Assembly (NCBI GenBank): GCA_965222005.1
Contig: OZ244935.1
Coordinates: forward strand, 1,426,001-1,490,000
Direction of reading: 5' to 3'
From: CBDCTM01 sp965222005
Lineage (GTDB): Bacteria; Bacteroidota; Bacteroidia; Chitinophagales; Saprospiraceae
DNA length: 64,000 nucleotides
The notes below the pieces were generated by a model, which worked only from the letters and a program-made list of their open reading frames with translations, ran no database searches and had not been told where the DNA came from. Position numbers and translations under genes: made by a program. Shown here piece after piece: positions 36,775 to 45,488 of this stretch. Every line of letters begins with the position of its first letter. Position 1 is the stretch's first letter.

Positions 36775-38121
36775 TTATTGATGCCCGTTTTGCGACACTT
36801 TTAGCTTAGTTACCACTGGGCTCCTGCCGATGCTTTCGTAGTGTAAACCCATCTCTGCCATTTGCTCCAGGTCGTACAAATTGCGACCATCGAAAATTGC
36901 GTTATCCTTCAAGGCCGTGCGAATTTTTTCAAAATCAGGGGTGCGGAATACGCTCCACTCAGTGATGATGGCCAGGGCATTTGCATTTTCAATAGCGGCA
37001 TACTGACTGTCCACAAGCTTGATCCGATCGCCGTAAATGGCTTTCACATTGTCCATCGCTTCGGGGTCGAAGGCCTGGATAGTGGCTCCGGCTGTCAGCA
37101 ACTCATCAATGATGTAGAGAGCGGGGGCTTCGCGGATGTCATCGGTGTTGGGTTTGAAAGCGAGACCCCAAACACCGATGGTGACGCCATGAAGGTCGTT
37201 GTTGTAAAAGCGCTTGATCTTGGAAGAAAGAATGGTTTTTTGGATTCTGTTGACATCCATCACAGAATCCAGTATTTTGAAATCATACTGGTATTCATTG
37301 GCTGTTTTGTGCAGCGCCTGAACATCTTTTGGAAAGCAACTACCGCCGTAGCCCACACCGGGGAAGAGAAAGCGTTTGCCGATCCGATTGTCACTGCCCA
37401 TACCTTTGCGCACCATGTCCACATTGGCACCTACTTTTTCGCAGAGGTTGGCAATTTCATTCATAAATGAAATACGAGTAGCCAGGTAGGAGTTGGCGGC
37501 ATATTTGGTCATTTCGGCAGAGCGCTCATCCATGAAGATGATGGGATTGCCTTGCCGGACAAATGGAGCATACAGGGTTTCCATGAGCTGACGGGCTTTG
37601 TCAGAGCTGGTACCCACCACCACCCGATCGGGTTTGAGAAAATCATCCACAGCAACGCCCTCTCTGAGAAATTCGGGGTTTGATACCACATCGAACAGCT
37701 CTTCGCTGGTGTTTCTGGCGATGTGCGCGTGGACCTTTTCGGCAGTCCCTACGGGTACCGTACTTTTATCGACCACCACCTTATACTCATCAATCATAGT
37801 GCCCAGCTGATCTGCCACTCCCAGCACATAAGACAAATCGGCGCTACCATCTTCGCCGGGGGGCGTGGGGAGGGCGAGGAAGATGATTTTTGCAGGGCCG
37901 ATTGCTTCGGCCAGGTTGGTGGTAAAGCGCAGCCTGCCCTGTTTGGTATTTCTTTCGAAGAGCAAATCGAGGCCGGGTTCGAAGATGGGCACTTCACCGG
38001 CTCTGAGGCGTTGTACTTTGTTTTCATCAATATCAACACAGGTTACATTATTGCCCGTTTCGGCGAAACAAGTTCCGGTGACGAGACCAACGTAGCCTGT
38101 ACCTACTACTGCAATATTCAT
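36775..38121 (-). CDS. ugd: UDP-glucose 6-dehydrogenase
   Basis: This 448-residue enzyme oxidises UDP-glucose to UDP-glucuronate with two NAD+. The NAD loop GTGYVGLVTG is at residues 7-16 and the catalytic cysteine is C262 in GYGGSCFPKD. Other family segments are FEPGLDLL, STVPVGTAEKV, MTKYAAN and GLAFKPNTDD. The product feeds exopolysaccharide or surface glycan synthesis. It is monocistronic, with a putative -7 box at 38246-38253 and a strong terminator. Confidence 0.95.
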   Translation of the reverse strand: MNIAVVGTGYVGLVTGTCFAETGNNVTCVDIDENKVQRLRAGEVPIFEPGLDLLFERNTKQGRLRFTTNLAEAIGPAKIIFLALPTPPGEDGSADLSYVLGVADQLGTMIDEYKVVVDKSTVPVGTAEKVHAHIARNTSEELFDVVSNPEFLREGVAVDDFLKPDRVVVGTSSDKARQLMETLYAPFVRQGNPIIFMDERSAEMTKYAANSYLATRISFMNEIANLCEKVGANVDMVRKGMGSDNRIGKRFLFPGVGYGGSCFPKDVQALHKTANEYQYDFKILDSVMDVNRIQKTILSSKIKRFYNNDLHGVTIGVWGLAFKPNTDDIREAPALYIIDELLTAGATIQAFDPEAMDNVKAIYGDRIKLVDSQYAAIENANALAIITEWSVFRTPDFEKIRTALKDNAIFDGRNLYDLEQMAEMGLHYESIGRSPVVTKLKVSQNGHQ

Positions 38122-38245
38122 ATTTCAAAGGTTTACGTAAATAAAAGAATTCAGATTGTGGGGTTGAGATCAGTCTTATTCAACGAAAAAGCTAATATGA
38201 GGTTGCCATAAAAGCCAAATACTTGGGGGGAAAGTACGAATTGCA

Positions 38246-38253
38246 CAAAGATA
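38246..38253 (-). promoter_or_regulatory. Bacteroidota -7 box upstream of ugd
   Basis: TATCTTTG on the minus strand gives a start near 38238 and a leader of about 117 nt before the ugd ATG. No -33 box was recognised. Confidence 0.45.
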
Positions 38254-38389
38254 AAAAATATGTGAGACCAGCTCTACAAAGCCTACCCAAAAGAGGCGAT
38301 TTTTCCTTTTCATAACTGCTAAAACAACCCGAAATTCCTATGAATGGCGGGATATTTTAGCAGTATGAGGCAAGATTGCCGGTTGAAAA

Positions 38390-40507
38390 TCAATAAAAAT
38401 TAAAGCGATAATCCTTCACATGTGCACCATCTCTGATGGATTGCATCAAGCGGCTGCTAACCTGGCCTTGCAGGGAAGATGCCGTCACTTTGCGCAGTTG
38501 GGCAAGGTTTGGTACTGCCGGGGCGTCTTGTTTGCTTATGGATCTGATTACATACACGCCATTGTTGCCAACGATAGGTTCAGAGGTAGCATTGACCTGC
38601 AGATTCGTTGCTTTGGCGATAACCATAGGCTCGGTGCCAAGGCCTGGAACAGTAGGAGCGCTGAATACCACATTGCCGGCCGTATCCACTTTAGTATTGT
38701 ATTTGGCAGCAATAGCGGACAGGTCCTGACTACTGATGGCCGATTTTATCAATTCTCCCTTTTTGAGGTTTTTCACCTTGATGGCAATTTCTTCCCGCAC
38801 ATCGTCAATATCCACCTCTCCGGCAGCTTGAATGTTTTTCAGCCCAGCCACTATATATTTGGATTCAAAAAAATCAACAGGGTCCTGATATACATAAATG
38901 GACGGAGAGACTTTGCCGACTTCAGCATCGCCCGAAAAGGCCCAGCGGACTATGTCTCGTGACGAATTGCCAGAGCCCAGATCGCCCACCGTATAAGCAT
39001 TGGCGGTGAGGGGTGGTGATGTGACAAGCTCCATCTTTTCGCTGGCCTCAGCACTTTCAGCCAATTGGTCAATGGTGCGGTGTTTGGCTACAAACTCGAG
39101 TACCTTATTGTATTCATCCTTTTGAGTGGCCTCGCTGGGAATGATTGCCTGAGGTATATACGCTACTCTGGCGCCTTCCTCATTGTCGATGAATTTGCGG
39201 GCTGTCACTTCTACAAGGTGTACGCCAAACTGCGTGATGACCGTATTCAATTGCCCTTCTTCTGCCTGAAAGAAGATCAGATCATTGAACGGCTTGACCA
39301 TCGCATTGGGTCCGGCAAAGCCCAAATCACCGCCTTTGCTTGCCGTGGCATCCTGGCCGAATACTCTGGCGAGCGAATCAAAAGTGTGTGTGCCATTCTC
39401 TATGAGCGTCTTGAGGCTGTCAATCGTGTTTTGTGCTTTGGCCAGGGAAGGCGGATCGTTGGCGCCGATGAGAATGTGGCGCGCCTGTACGGAATCGGGA
39501 AGCAGTTTGCGATCCACGAGCTTGGCCAGCATGTAATTTCTGCCTTCAATGTATGGGCCTATCACGGCTCCTATAGGTGCATTGAACAAGGAGTCGGCAA
39601 TGTCTGGATTGATGCGGCTCTTTTTGGTAAACACCACATCCAGGTTGCCGTAGTTATTGTCCACAAAAGTAGAATCGTCATCGGAATCGCCAAATGCCGA
39701 AATGAGACCGACCAACTGTTGGCGAAGGGTGGCAGAATCCTGTGAGGTAGGTGCTACATCAAAGGAAATATATGCTACTTTGCGCATCTCCTCATCCTGC
39801 ACATATTCGTTGCGATGCTCATTGAGATAGCTGCGATAATCATCATCCGAAACTTCAATATCGATATCGGGAATCTCGTCGAAAGGAATGTGAACATAAC
39901 CAAAACTGACCTTGGTATTTTGGTCGATATGGTTTTGTTCTACCAGCCAGGAAGGGATATACATAGCTTTGCTGACCAGGGTGTTGAGCTTGGTTTGCAG
40001 GCGATCTTTGATGATTTCCTTTTCCTGGTAGGCCCAGAAGGGACCAAACTGTGGGTTTTTGGCCAGATCGCCGCTTTCCAATGAAGTGCGATACTCGTTT
40101 AATATCTGCTGATTGACCTGACCGGTGGCGGGGTCGGCAAAACGCTGGACGATGATCGGGCTTGGATTGGGGCCAAACTCGAGGTCGAGCAGTTCTTCAT
40201 TACTCACGCCGAGTCCCAACTGCTCCGCCTCCTTTTCCAGCAATTTTTTCTCCACAAAATAATTCCACAAATAATCACGGCGCGCGTAAAAGTCACCACC
40301 TGAATTGGCATACAGTATGGACTCGGCCCGGTTAAACTCATTCCAGTCCAGCTTTTCGCCATCCACCTTGCCCATAGTAAGCTGTGAAGAGCCCATGATA
40401 CTTTGCTGCCCCGAAAACATATCCATCATTACAAAGCCACCCACACCCAAGGCAATCAAAAAGATGAGCAACCAACTGTTTTTCCGTATTTTTCCAATAA
40501 GAGCCAT
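38390..40507 (-). CDS. PpiD-like peptidylprolyl isomerase (SurA N + parvulin)
   Basis: A 705-residue inner-membrane-anchored protein with a transmembrane helix at residues 13-31. A SurA-N-like domain follows (about 40-250), then a parvulin domain (about 345-445, RHILIGANDP, FGQDATASKGGDLGF, QFGVHLVEVT), and a long C-terminal helical part. PpiD-type proteins help fold exported proteins in the periplasm. It is a single gene with a clear promoter at 40651-40682. Confidence 0.92.
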   Translation of the reverse strand: MALIGKIRKNSWLLIFLIALGVGGFVMMDMFSGQQSIMGSSQLTMGKVDGEKLDWNEFNRAESILYANSGGDFYARRDYLWNYFVEKKLLEKEAEQLGLGVSNEELLDLEFGPNPSPIIVQRFADPATGQVNQQILNEYRTSLESGDLAKNPQFGPFWAYQEKEIIKDRLQTKLNTLVSKAMYIPSWLVEQNHIDQNTKVSFGYVHIPFDEIPDIDIEVSDDDYRSYLNEHRNEYVQDEEMRKVAYISFDVAPTSQDSATLRQQLVGLISAFGDSDDDSTFVDNNYGNLDVVFTKKSRINPDIADSLFNAPIGAVIGPYIEGRNYMLAKLVDRKLLPDSVQARHILIGANDPPSLAKAQNTIDSLKTLIENGTHTFDSLARVFGQDATASKGGDLGFAGPNAMVKPFNDLIFFQAEEGQLNTVITQFGVHLVEVTARKFIDNEEGARVAYIPQAIIPSEATQKDEYNKVLEFVAKHRTIDQLAESAEASEKMELVTSPPLTANAYTVGDLGSGNSSRDIVRWAFSGDAEVGKVSPSIYVYQDPVDFFESKYIVAGLKNIQAAGEVDIDDVREEIAIKVKNLKKGELIKSAISSQDLSAIAAKYNTKVDTAGNVVFSAPTVPGLGTEPMVIAKATNLQVNATSEPIVGNNGVYVIRSISKQDAPAVPNLAQLRKVTASSLQGQVSSRLMQSIRDGAHVKDYRFNFY

Positions 40508-40650
40508 TGTCTCGAAATATTTTATCTTTTTTTTAAATTAATTTCTTGTTTACAGCGTAAATTACTCAAAACGAGCTAATTACACCTCCAAATACTAGCT
40601 AATCAAATCGCCCATGAGCTATGCATGATGGCCTTTTTCAAAAAGCCCTG

Positions 40651-40682
40651 CAAAGGTAACGGGTTTGAAGCTGAAAATCAAA
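40651..40682 (-). promoter_or_regulatory. Promoter of the PpiD-like gene
   Basis: On the minus strand a TTTG (40679-40682) and the -7 box TACCTTTG (40651-40658) are separated by 20 bp, matching the Bacteroidota consensus well. The leader to the ATG at 40507 is about 137 nt. Confidence 0.7.
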
Positions 40683-40701
40683 AAATATAGTACTCTCGGA
40701 A

Positions 40702-41301
40702 TTATACTGCCCCCTCCTCACTTTGTTCCAAAAAATGCCTGGCAGCTGCATCCAACTCTTCGTAAAAGGCAGCACCATACTTGCGAATAAGCGCCTCTCT
40801 TACAAATTGGTAAACGGGCAATTGAGCAGCACGACCCTTGGTGCAGGCCGGGCTGCATATTTCCCAGCTATCGAAATTGATAGCCTCAAAGGCGAGTTCC
40901 TCCTGACTTTTGATGCGCAGCGGATATAAGTGACAGGAAAGGGGTTTTTGAAACTCGATGGCTCCATCCCGGTCAGCCTGCTCAATGCTGCACTGCGCAA
41001 TACCCCGCTCATCGAAGGTCATATAGGCACAGGCGCCATCCTCCAGCAGCGGAGTGCCGTAGAAGCCGGGTTCCTCGAAGAAAGTAAATTTGCCTGTCGA
41101 TTCGATCAGCGCCTGCCCCTCAAGGCTCACAAAAGGTTTGACCTGCTCGTAAATCGATTCGAGGGTGGCGCGTTCTGCCTCTTCCAGCGGTGCGCCAAAG
41201 TCCCCCTCCCAGCAGCAGGCTCCTTTGCAGGCCTCAAGATGGCAAGAAAACTGCTTTTGTACAACCTCATTACTAATTAATACATCCTGAACTATAAGCA
41301 T
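40702..41301 (-). CDS. DUF3109-family protein with cysteine-rich motif
   Basis: About 199 residues. The N-terminal motif CHLEACKGACCWEG (four cysteines in CX4CX3CC) is the family's metal-binding signature. Further conserved cysteines are ACAYM, SCHLYP and ICSPAC. It probably binds a metal or iron-sulfur cluster. There is no signal peptide. The ATG at 41301 is chosen over a TTG at 41307. No pathway is indicated by neighbours. Confidence 0.85.
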   Translation of the reverse strand: MLIVQDVLISNEVVQKQFSCHLEACKGACCWEGDFGAPLEEAERATLESIYEQVKPFVSLEGQALIESTGKFTFFEEPGFYGTPLLEDGACAYMTFDERGIAQCSIEQADRDGAIEFQKPLSCHLYPLRIKSQEELAFEAINFDSWEICSPACTKGRAAQLPVYQFVREALIRKYGAAFYEELDAAARHFLEQSEEGAV

Positions 41302-41316
41302 AGCCAATGATTATCG

Positions 41317-41324
41317 TATCTTTG
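41317..41324 (+). promoter_or_regulatory. Bacteroidota -7 box before the LTxxQ exported gene
   Basis: TATCTTTG, 29 bp before the ATG at 41353. The gap also serves the divergent DUF3109 gene. No -33 box. Confidence 0.5.
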
Positions 41325-41352
41325 GTCACCAAATTCCTGAAGGTACTAAAGA

Positions 41353-41778
41353 ATGAAAAAAAACACATTAATACTGATATTGAATGCAGTTTTGCTGTTG
41401 CCAGCACTGGCCCAAACAGATCAGGCGGAGGTGGCACAGGAGCTGTTAAACCAAATGGCTGAACTTTATGAACTAACCGCTGATCAGCAAAGCCAGATGG
41501 CTCGTATCCAAAGCAGGAAGATGAGTTCTTTGCAACAGATAGCATCCCTGGCCACCACAGCGCCGGATCAATACCGCGCCAAAAAACGGGCAATTTATTC
41601 GGGTACCCGCCAATCGGTTCGATTGCTGCTTACCGAAGCGCAACAACAAATATTGAAAGAAAGAACCAAAGCATTGCGGCTTCGAAAAGCTACTGAAGTT
41701 CAAAGGCTCAAAGCAGCCGGTGCCAGCCCGGCACAAATCGAAGAAGCAATCGATGCGATCGAAGCCTCTGCATTTTGA
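41353..41778 (+). CDS. Exported Spy/CpxP-like helical protein
   Basis: The 141-residue protein has a signal peptide cleaved near residue 20 (LPALA-QTD). Two LTxxQ motifs (LTADQ at 41-45, LTEAQ at 93-97) lie in a long-helix context, the pattern of Spy/CpxP periplasmic stress proteins. It is periplasmic and could act as a chaperone or sensor, which is an inference from motif only. It is separated from citrate synthase by 98 bp. Confidence 0.65.
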   Translation: MKKNTLILILNAVLLLPALAQTDQAEVAQELLNQMAELYELTADQQSQMARIQSRKMSSLQQIASLATTAPDQYRAKKRAIYSGTRQSVRLLLTEAQQQILKERTKALRLRKATEVQRLKAAGASPAQIEEAIDAIEASAF

Positions 41779-41876
41779 ATCTTTTGCCGGGAGCCACAAA
41801 ATACAGGCCCGAATCTCCAACTATCCCCGTGCAGTTTCGTTATACAATTATAGCATTCACATTAATAAAATAGTCA

Positions 41877-43202
41877 ATGGATCCGCTCAAACAAAAATTT
41901 CAGAAAAAATCAATTGCTTTAAAGGCTGAAATAAAAGCACTACTCAAAGAACATGGCGATACGAAGGCAGATGAAGTAAAGCTTTCTCAGATATTTGGCG
42001 GTATGCGGGGAGTGAAAAGCATGATATGGGAAACCTCGCAGCTTGATCCCATCGACGGGATTCGCTTTAGAGGTTACAGCATCCCGCAGCTTCGCGAAAT
42101 GTTGCCCACCGCTCCTGGCGGCAAAGAACCCCTGCCGGAAGGGCTTTTCTGGCTGATGTTGGTAGGTGAAATGCCTACCCAAGAGGAAGTGAAGTGGGTG
42201 AGCGAGCAATGGAAAAACCGCAGCAATGTTCCCGAACATACCTTCAAAGTACTGGACAATATGCCTGCCGATGCGCATCCGATGACTCAGCTGAGCGTTG
42301 CCATCGCCTCTATGCAAACCCGTAGTCAATTTGCCCGCCGCTATGCCGAAGGGCTCAACAAAACGGAATATTGGGACCCAACATATGAAGATACGATGAA
42401 CATTATCGCCCGCCTGCCAAGGGTGGCGGCATATATTTATCGGCGCACCTATCACAACTCCAAGCACATCGCTCCTGATTTCTCACTGGACTGGGGTGCC
42501 AATTTTGCCCATATGCTCGGTATGGAAGGAAAGGACTTCAAAGAGTTTATCCGCCTCTATCTGACCATACATGCCGACCATGAAGGAGGCAATGCCTCTG
42601 CCCATGCCACCCACTTGGTAGGCTCTACCTTGAGCGATGCCTACTATGCGCTGGCTGGCGGAATGAATGCGCTGGCTGGTCCGTTGCATGGCCTGGCCAA
42701 TCAGGAAGTGATCAAATGGATATTCCGGATGCTCGAAACACTGGGCAACCGTCGGCCCACCAAAGAGCAAATCGCCGATTATGTCAACAGCACGCTGGCT
42801 TCCGGGCAGGTAATACCCGGCTACGGGCATGCTGTGCTGCGGCAACCTGACCCCCGCTTCATCGCCCAGAAGCGCTTCGCCGAATCCAATATCCATGATT
42901 CTGAAATCATCAATGTGGTATGGAAATGCTTTGAAGTGATCCCCCCCATACTGAAATCATTGGGGAAGGTGAAAAACCCCTGGCCCAATGTAGATGCGCA
43001 TTCCGGATCGATACTCGTTCACTACGGACTCACAGAGTATAGCTTTTATACGGTACTGTTTGGTGTGTCGCGAGCGCTGGGTGTATTATCGGCTCTTTGC
43101 TGGTCACGAGCTATGGGCTTTCCGCTGGAACGCCCCAAGTCAGTAACTACAGAATGGGTTAAGGAGTATTTGAAAAAAGAAGAAATCACGGTAAAGAACT
43201 GA
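41877..43202 (+). CDS. Citrate synthase, eukaryote-like type
   Basis: This 441-residue enzyme condenses acetyl-CoA and oxaloacetate. It resembles mitochondrial citrate synthase: WETSQLDPIDGIRFRG at the start, LPEGLFWLM, and SAHATHLVGS. The three catalytic residues are visible: H271 (PLHGLAN), H318 (GYGHAVLR) and D373 (NVDAHSG). It is the entry to the TCA cycle. There is an unusual 98-bp gap before it, and a terminator at 43226-43271. Confidence 0.95.
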   Translation: MDPLKQKFQKKSIALKAEIKALLKEHGDTKADEVKLSQIFGGMRGVKSMIWETSQLDPIDGIRFRGYSIPQLREMLPTAPGGKEPLPEGLFWLMLVGEMPTQEEVKWVSEQWKNRSNVPEHTFKVLDNMPADAHPMTQLSVAIASMQTRSQFARRYAEGLNKTEYWDPTYEDTMNIIARLPRVAAYIYRRTYHNSKHIAPDFSLDWGANFAHMLGMEGKDFKEFIRLYLTIHADHEGGNASAHATHLVGSTLSDAYYALAGGMNALAGPLHGLANQEVIKWIFRMLETLGNRRPTKEQIADYVNSTLASGQVIPGYGHAVLRQPDPRFIAQKRFAESNIHDSEIINVVWKCFEVIPPILKSLGKVKNPWPNVDAHSGSILVHYGLTEYSFYTVLFGVSRALGVLSALCWSRAMGFPLERPKSVTTEWVKEYLKKEEITVKN

Positions 43203-43225
43203 TGTTTTTTCCTATTCTGTCGGTC

Positions 43226-43271
43226 AAAAAGGGTGTGGTAAAGGAATGGGATGCATTTACCACATCTTTTT
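43226..43271 (+). terminator. Terminator after citrate synthase
   Basis: TGTGGTAAA pairs with TTTACCACA across a short loop and ends in TCTTTTTG. Further AAAAAG/CTTTTT pairing extends the stem. It lies about 25 bp after the stop. Confidence 0.8.
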
Positions 43272-43303
43272 GAAATTGTTATCGCACTTCCGAAAAATTC
43301 ACC

Positions 43304-43311
43304 TATTTTTG
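43304..43311 (+). promoter_or_regulatory. Bacteroidota -7 box before gcvH
   Basis: TATTTTTG at the right distance, 38 bp before the gcvH ATG. The -33 region is poor. Confidence 0.5.
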
Positions 43312-43349
43312 GCTGATTTATTAACCAAAATTGCGATAGCAGACATAGT

Positions 43350-43742
43350 ATGAAATTTCCTGCCAAATTAAAATACACCAGCGAGCATGAATGGGTTCGG
43401 CTTGAAGACGACAACATTGCCTATGTAGGCATCACCGATTTTGCTCAAAGCGAGCTGGGCGAATTGGTATATATTGAAGTGGAGACTGTGGGCGAAACGC
43501 TCAATAAAGAAGAGATTTTTGGTACCGTTGAGGCGGTCAAAACTACTTCAGACCTCTACATGCCGGTATCCGGAAAAATACTGGAATTCAATGAAACCCT
43601 GGATGAGTCGAAGGGCGATAGCCCTACCACAGTCAATGAAGACCCTTATGGAGAGGGCTGGTTGGTGAAGATTGAGATGAGCGACCCTGCGGAGCTGGAC
43701 AGCCTGCTGAATGCGGAGGCTTACAAAAAGCAGGTTGCTTAA
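43350..43742 (+). CDS. gcvH: Glycine cleavage system H protein
   Basis: The 130-residue lipoyl carrier of the glycine cleavage complex. It passes the aminomethyl group between P and T proteins. The lipoyl site is K64 in VEAVKTTSD. Other conserved parts are KYTSEHEWVRLED at the start and NEDPYGEGWLVKIE near the end. The gene is alone here and the other gcv genes are not in the window. Confidence 0.95.
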   Translation: MKFPAKLKYTSEHEWVRLEDDNIAYVGITDFAQSELGELVYIEVETVGETLNKEEIFGTVEAVKTTSDLYMPVSGKILEFNETLDESKGDSPTTVNEDPYGEGWLVKIEMSDPAELDSLLNAEAYKKQVA

Positions 43743-43947
43743 AAAAAACTAGAGAGCATACACCAAAATCAGTTTCAATCGCATCTAGTGTGTATCGTAC
43801 TGCTCAAAAAAAATCATTCCCGATTTCAGGCGGTTAACTGAGGAATAAGTGATTGAAAAGAAGCGTTTTCGAATTAATCGGCCGAACCAAAAGAAGGAAG
43901 TTGATTTTGAAGCTTTATACCATTGAGGTTTTTTCAAAAAAAGTATT

Positions 43948-44310
43948 TTGAAAAACTATCTCCCGGCAATTGTTTGTGCTGCTGTAATATTGGCACTATC
44001 CATCGGGCCGGGCATTAGCCTGCCTCAAACTTGGTGGGATTTATTTTCGGTGGACAAGCTGGGCCACTTCATTGCCTATGCTGCCTTGACGTGGAGCCTG
44101 CTTTGGGGAGCTAAACGCTCCAACGCATTGGAATCAAATGGCTCTACCCGGACGCTGGGCATCATTTTGGCAGGCAGTATTTTGTACGGGCTGCTTCTTG
44201 AAATTGTGCAGTATAGCTATTTTCCGAATAGATATTTTGAGGTAATGGATATTATTGCTAATATTATCGGTTCAATAGCAGGGGTAAAGTTGTCAAAATT
44301 TCACTTTTAA
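43948..44310 (+). CDS. VanZ-family membrane protein
   Basis: The 120-residue protein with about four hydrophobic helices has the VanZ signature DKLGHFIAYAALTW, and later EIVQYSYFPNRYFEVMDIIANIIGS. The role of the family is poorly known, with links to teicoplanin resistance in Gram-positives. A TTG start at 43948 is forced, because no ATG lies before the first helix. Its last codons overlap an inverted repeat (44281-44322) before tonB. Confidence 0.85.
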   Translation: MKNYLPAIVCAAVILALSIGPGISLPQTWWDLFSVDKLGHFIAYAALTWSLLWGAKRSNALESNGSTRTLGIILAGSILYGLLLEIVQYSYFPNRYFEVMDIIANIIGSIAGVKLSKFHF

Positions 44311-44322
44311 CAACTTTACCCC
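44281..44322 (+). repeat. 13-bp perfect inverted repeat spanning the VanZ stop
   Basis: GGGGTAAAGTTGT (44281-44293) pairs perfectly with ACAACTTTACCCC (44310-44322) over a 16-nt loop. It covers the end of the VanZ gene and its TAA, and lies 30 bp before the tonB ATG. There is no T-tract after it. It could be a stabilising hairpin, an attenuator or an operator. Confidence 0.7.
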
Positions 44323-44351
44323 ACATTTCATAAAAATCAAACTCTAGCAAT

Positions 44352-45269
44352 ATGGACATTGCAATTCCAGGTATGCCGCTTACCATCACCATGCTTGTAG
44401 TGATGTTGGCAGTAATTGCCCTGATACTTTACATGAGAAATCGCTTTTCCAAGCATTCCGCTGCAGAGCTTACCGACCGATACCGCGGCGCAAGTTGGAG
44501 CTCGCCTTTGGAAGCTCGAAATAAGTATCCCGATGTTAATGCTTTTCGCCATAGTGGCACCTTCTTCAACCTCGGCTTGCTGGTGGCACTAGCTTTGACC
44601 ATCCTGGCGTTTAGCTGGACCAGCTATGAAGATGAAGTCATCATACCGGATGATGCCTTGGAGCTGGATGAAGAAATCGAGATCGAGCCGCCGCGAACGG
44701 CAGAGCCCCCGCCGCCGCCGCCGCCACCTCCCCCGCCGGTAATTGAAGAAGTGCCGGAAGAAGAGATCGAAGAAGAAGATGAACCCGAATTTGTGGATCA
44801 GTCCGTAGAGGAAGAAACGGTAGTGGAAGCTCCAGAACCGGTAGAAGAAGCGCCGCCGCCGCCACCACCCCCCCCGCCGCCGCCACCAGAGCCTGAGGTG
44901 GAAGAAATTTTCCAGGTAGTGGAAGAAATGCCTCGTTTTCCGGGTTGTGAAAATGAATCGAACAAAGACAAAAAGAAAGAATGCGCCAATCGGAAAATGC
45001 TGGAATTTATTTACAAAAACATCAAATATCCACCTATCGCCCGTGAGAATGGTGTGGAAGGAACGGTCGTGATCCGATTTGTGGTAGATAAAGACGGTTC
45101 GGTTAAAGATCCGCAGATTGTGCGAGACATCGGTGCGCAGTGTGGCCAGGAAGCTTTGCGGGTGGTGAACAAGATGAACAGCATGTCCCAAAAATGGGTG
45201 CCCGGCCGGCAGCGCGGTAAGCCCGTGAAGGTATATTTCAACCTTCCTGTGAAGTTCCGCCTTGAGTAG
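44352..45269 (+). CDS. Energy transducer TonB with two N-terminal membrane segments
   Basis: TonB links proton-motive force to outer-membrane receptors. The 305-residue protein has a proline-rich spacer with two poly-Pro blocks (about 117-130 and 168-181) and acidic Glu/Pro stretches. The C-terminal domain (about 215-305) has YPPIARENGVEGTVVIRFVVDKDGSV. Two hydrophobic segments (about 10-27 and 72-88) precede the spacer, whereas most TonB proteins have one. No ExbB/ExbD is nearby. It is followed by a clear terminator at 45291-45333. Confidence 0.92.
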   Translation: MDIAIPGMPLTITMLVVMLAVIALILYMRNRFSKHSAAELTDRYRGASWSSPLEARNKYPDVNAFRHSGTFFNLGLLVALALTILAFSWTSYEDEVIIPDDALELDEEIEIEPPRTAEPPPPPPPPPPPVIEEVPEEEIEEEDEPEFVDQSVEEETVVEAPEPVEEAPPPPPPPPPPPPEPEVEEIFQVVEEMPRFPGCENESNKDKKKECANRKMLEFIYKNIKYPPIARENGVEGTVVIRFVVDKDGSVKDPQIVRDIGAQCGQEALRVVNKMNSMSQKWVPGRQRGKPVKVYFNLPVKFRLE

Positions 45270-45290
45270 CCGGTTTTTCTGATGGCCCGC

Positions 45291-45333
45291 TAAAAAACGG
45301 CTGTCCTTGATAAGAGGGGATAGCCGTTTTTTC
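45291..45333 (+). terminator. Terminator after tonB
   Basis: A stem of AACGGCTGTCC with GGATAGCCGTT (one G-U pair), flanked by A- and T-runs on either side and followed by TTTTTTC. It lies 22 bp after the stop. Confidence 0.9.
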
Positions 45334-45488
45334 TTTGCTCCCGGTCAGCTGAAATGGGCAACTTTTACTTGTCGGCTGCGTTTTTGATGTAGGACTCACA
45401 GAAATAACTATGGGTCCCATAAGTGCATTAAGTAGTATTCAAAATAACATCCTCTTTTCAATTTTTGAAGGTTTCTAAGTATAGTAAA

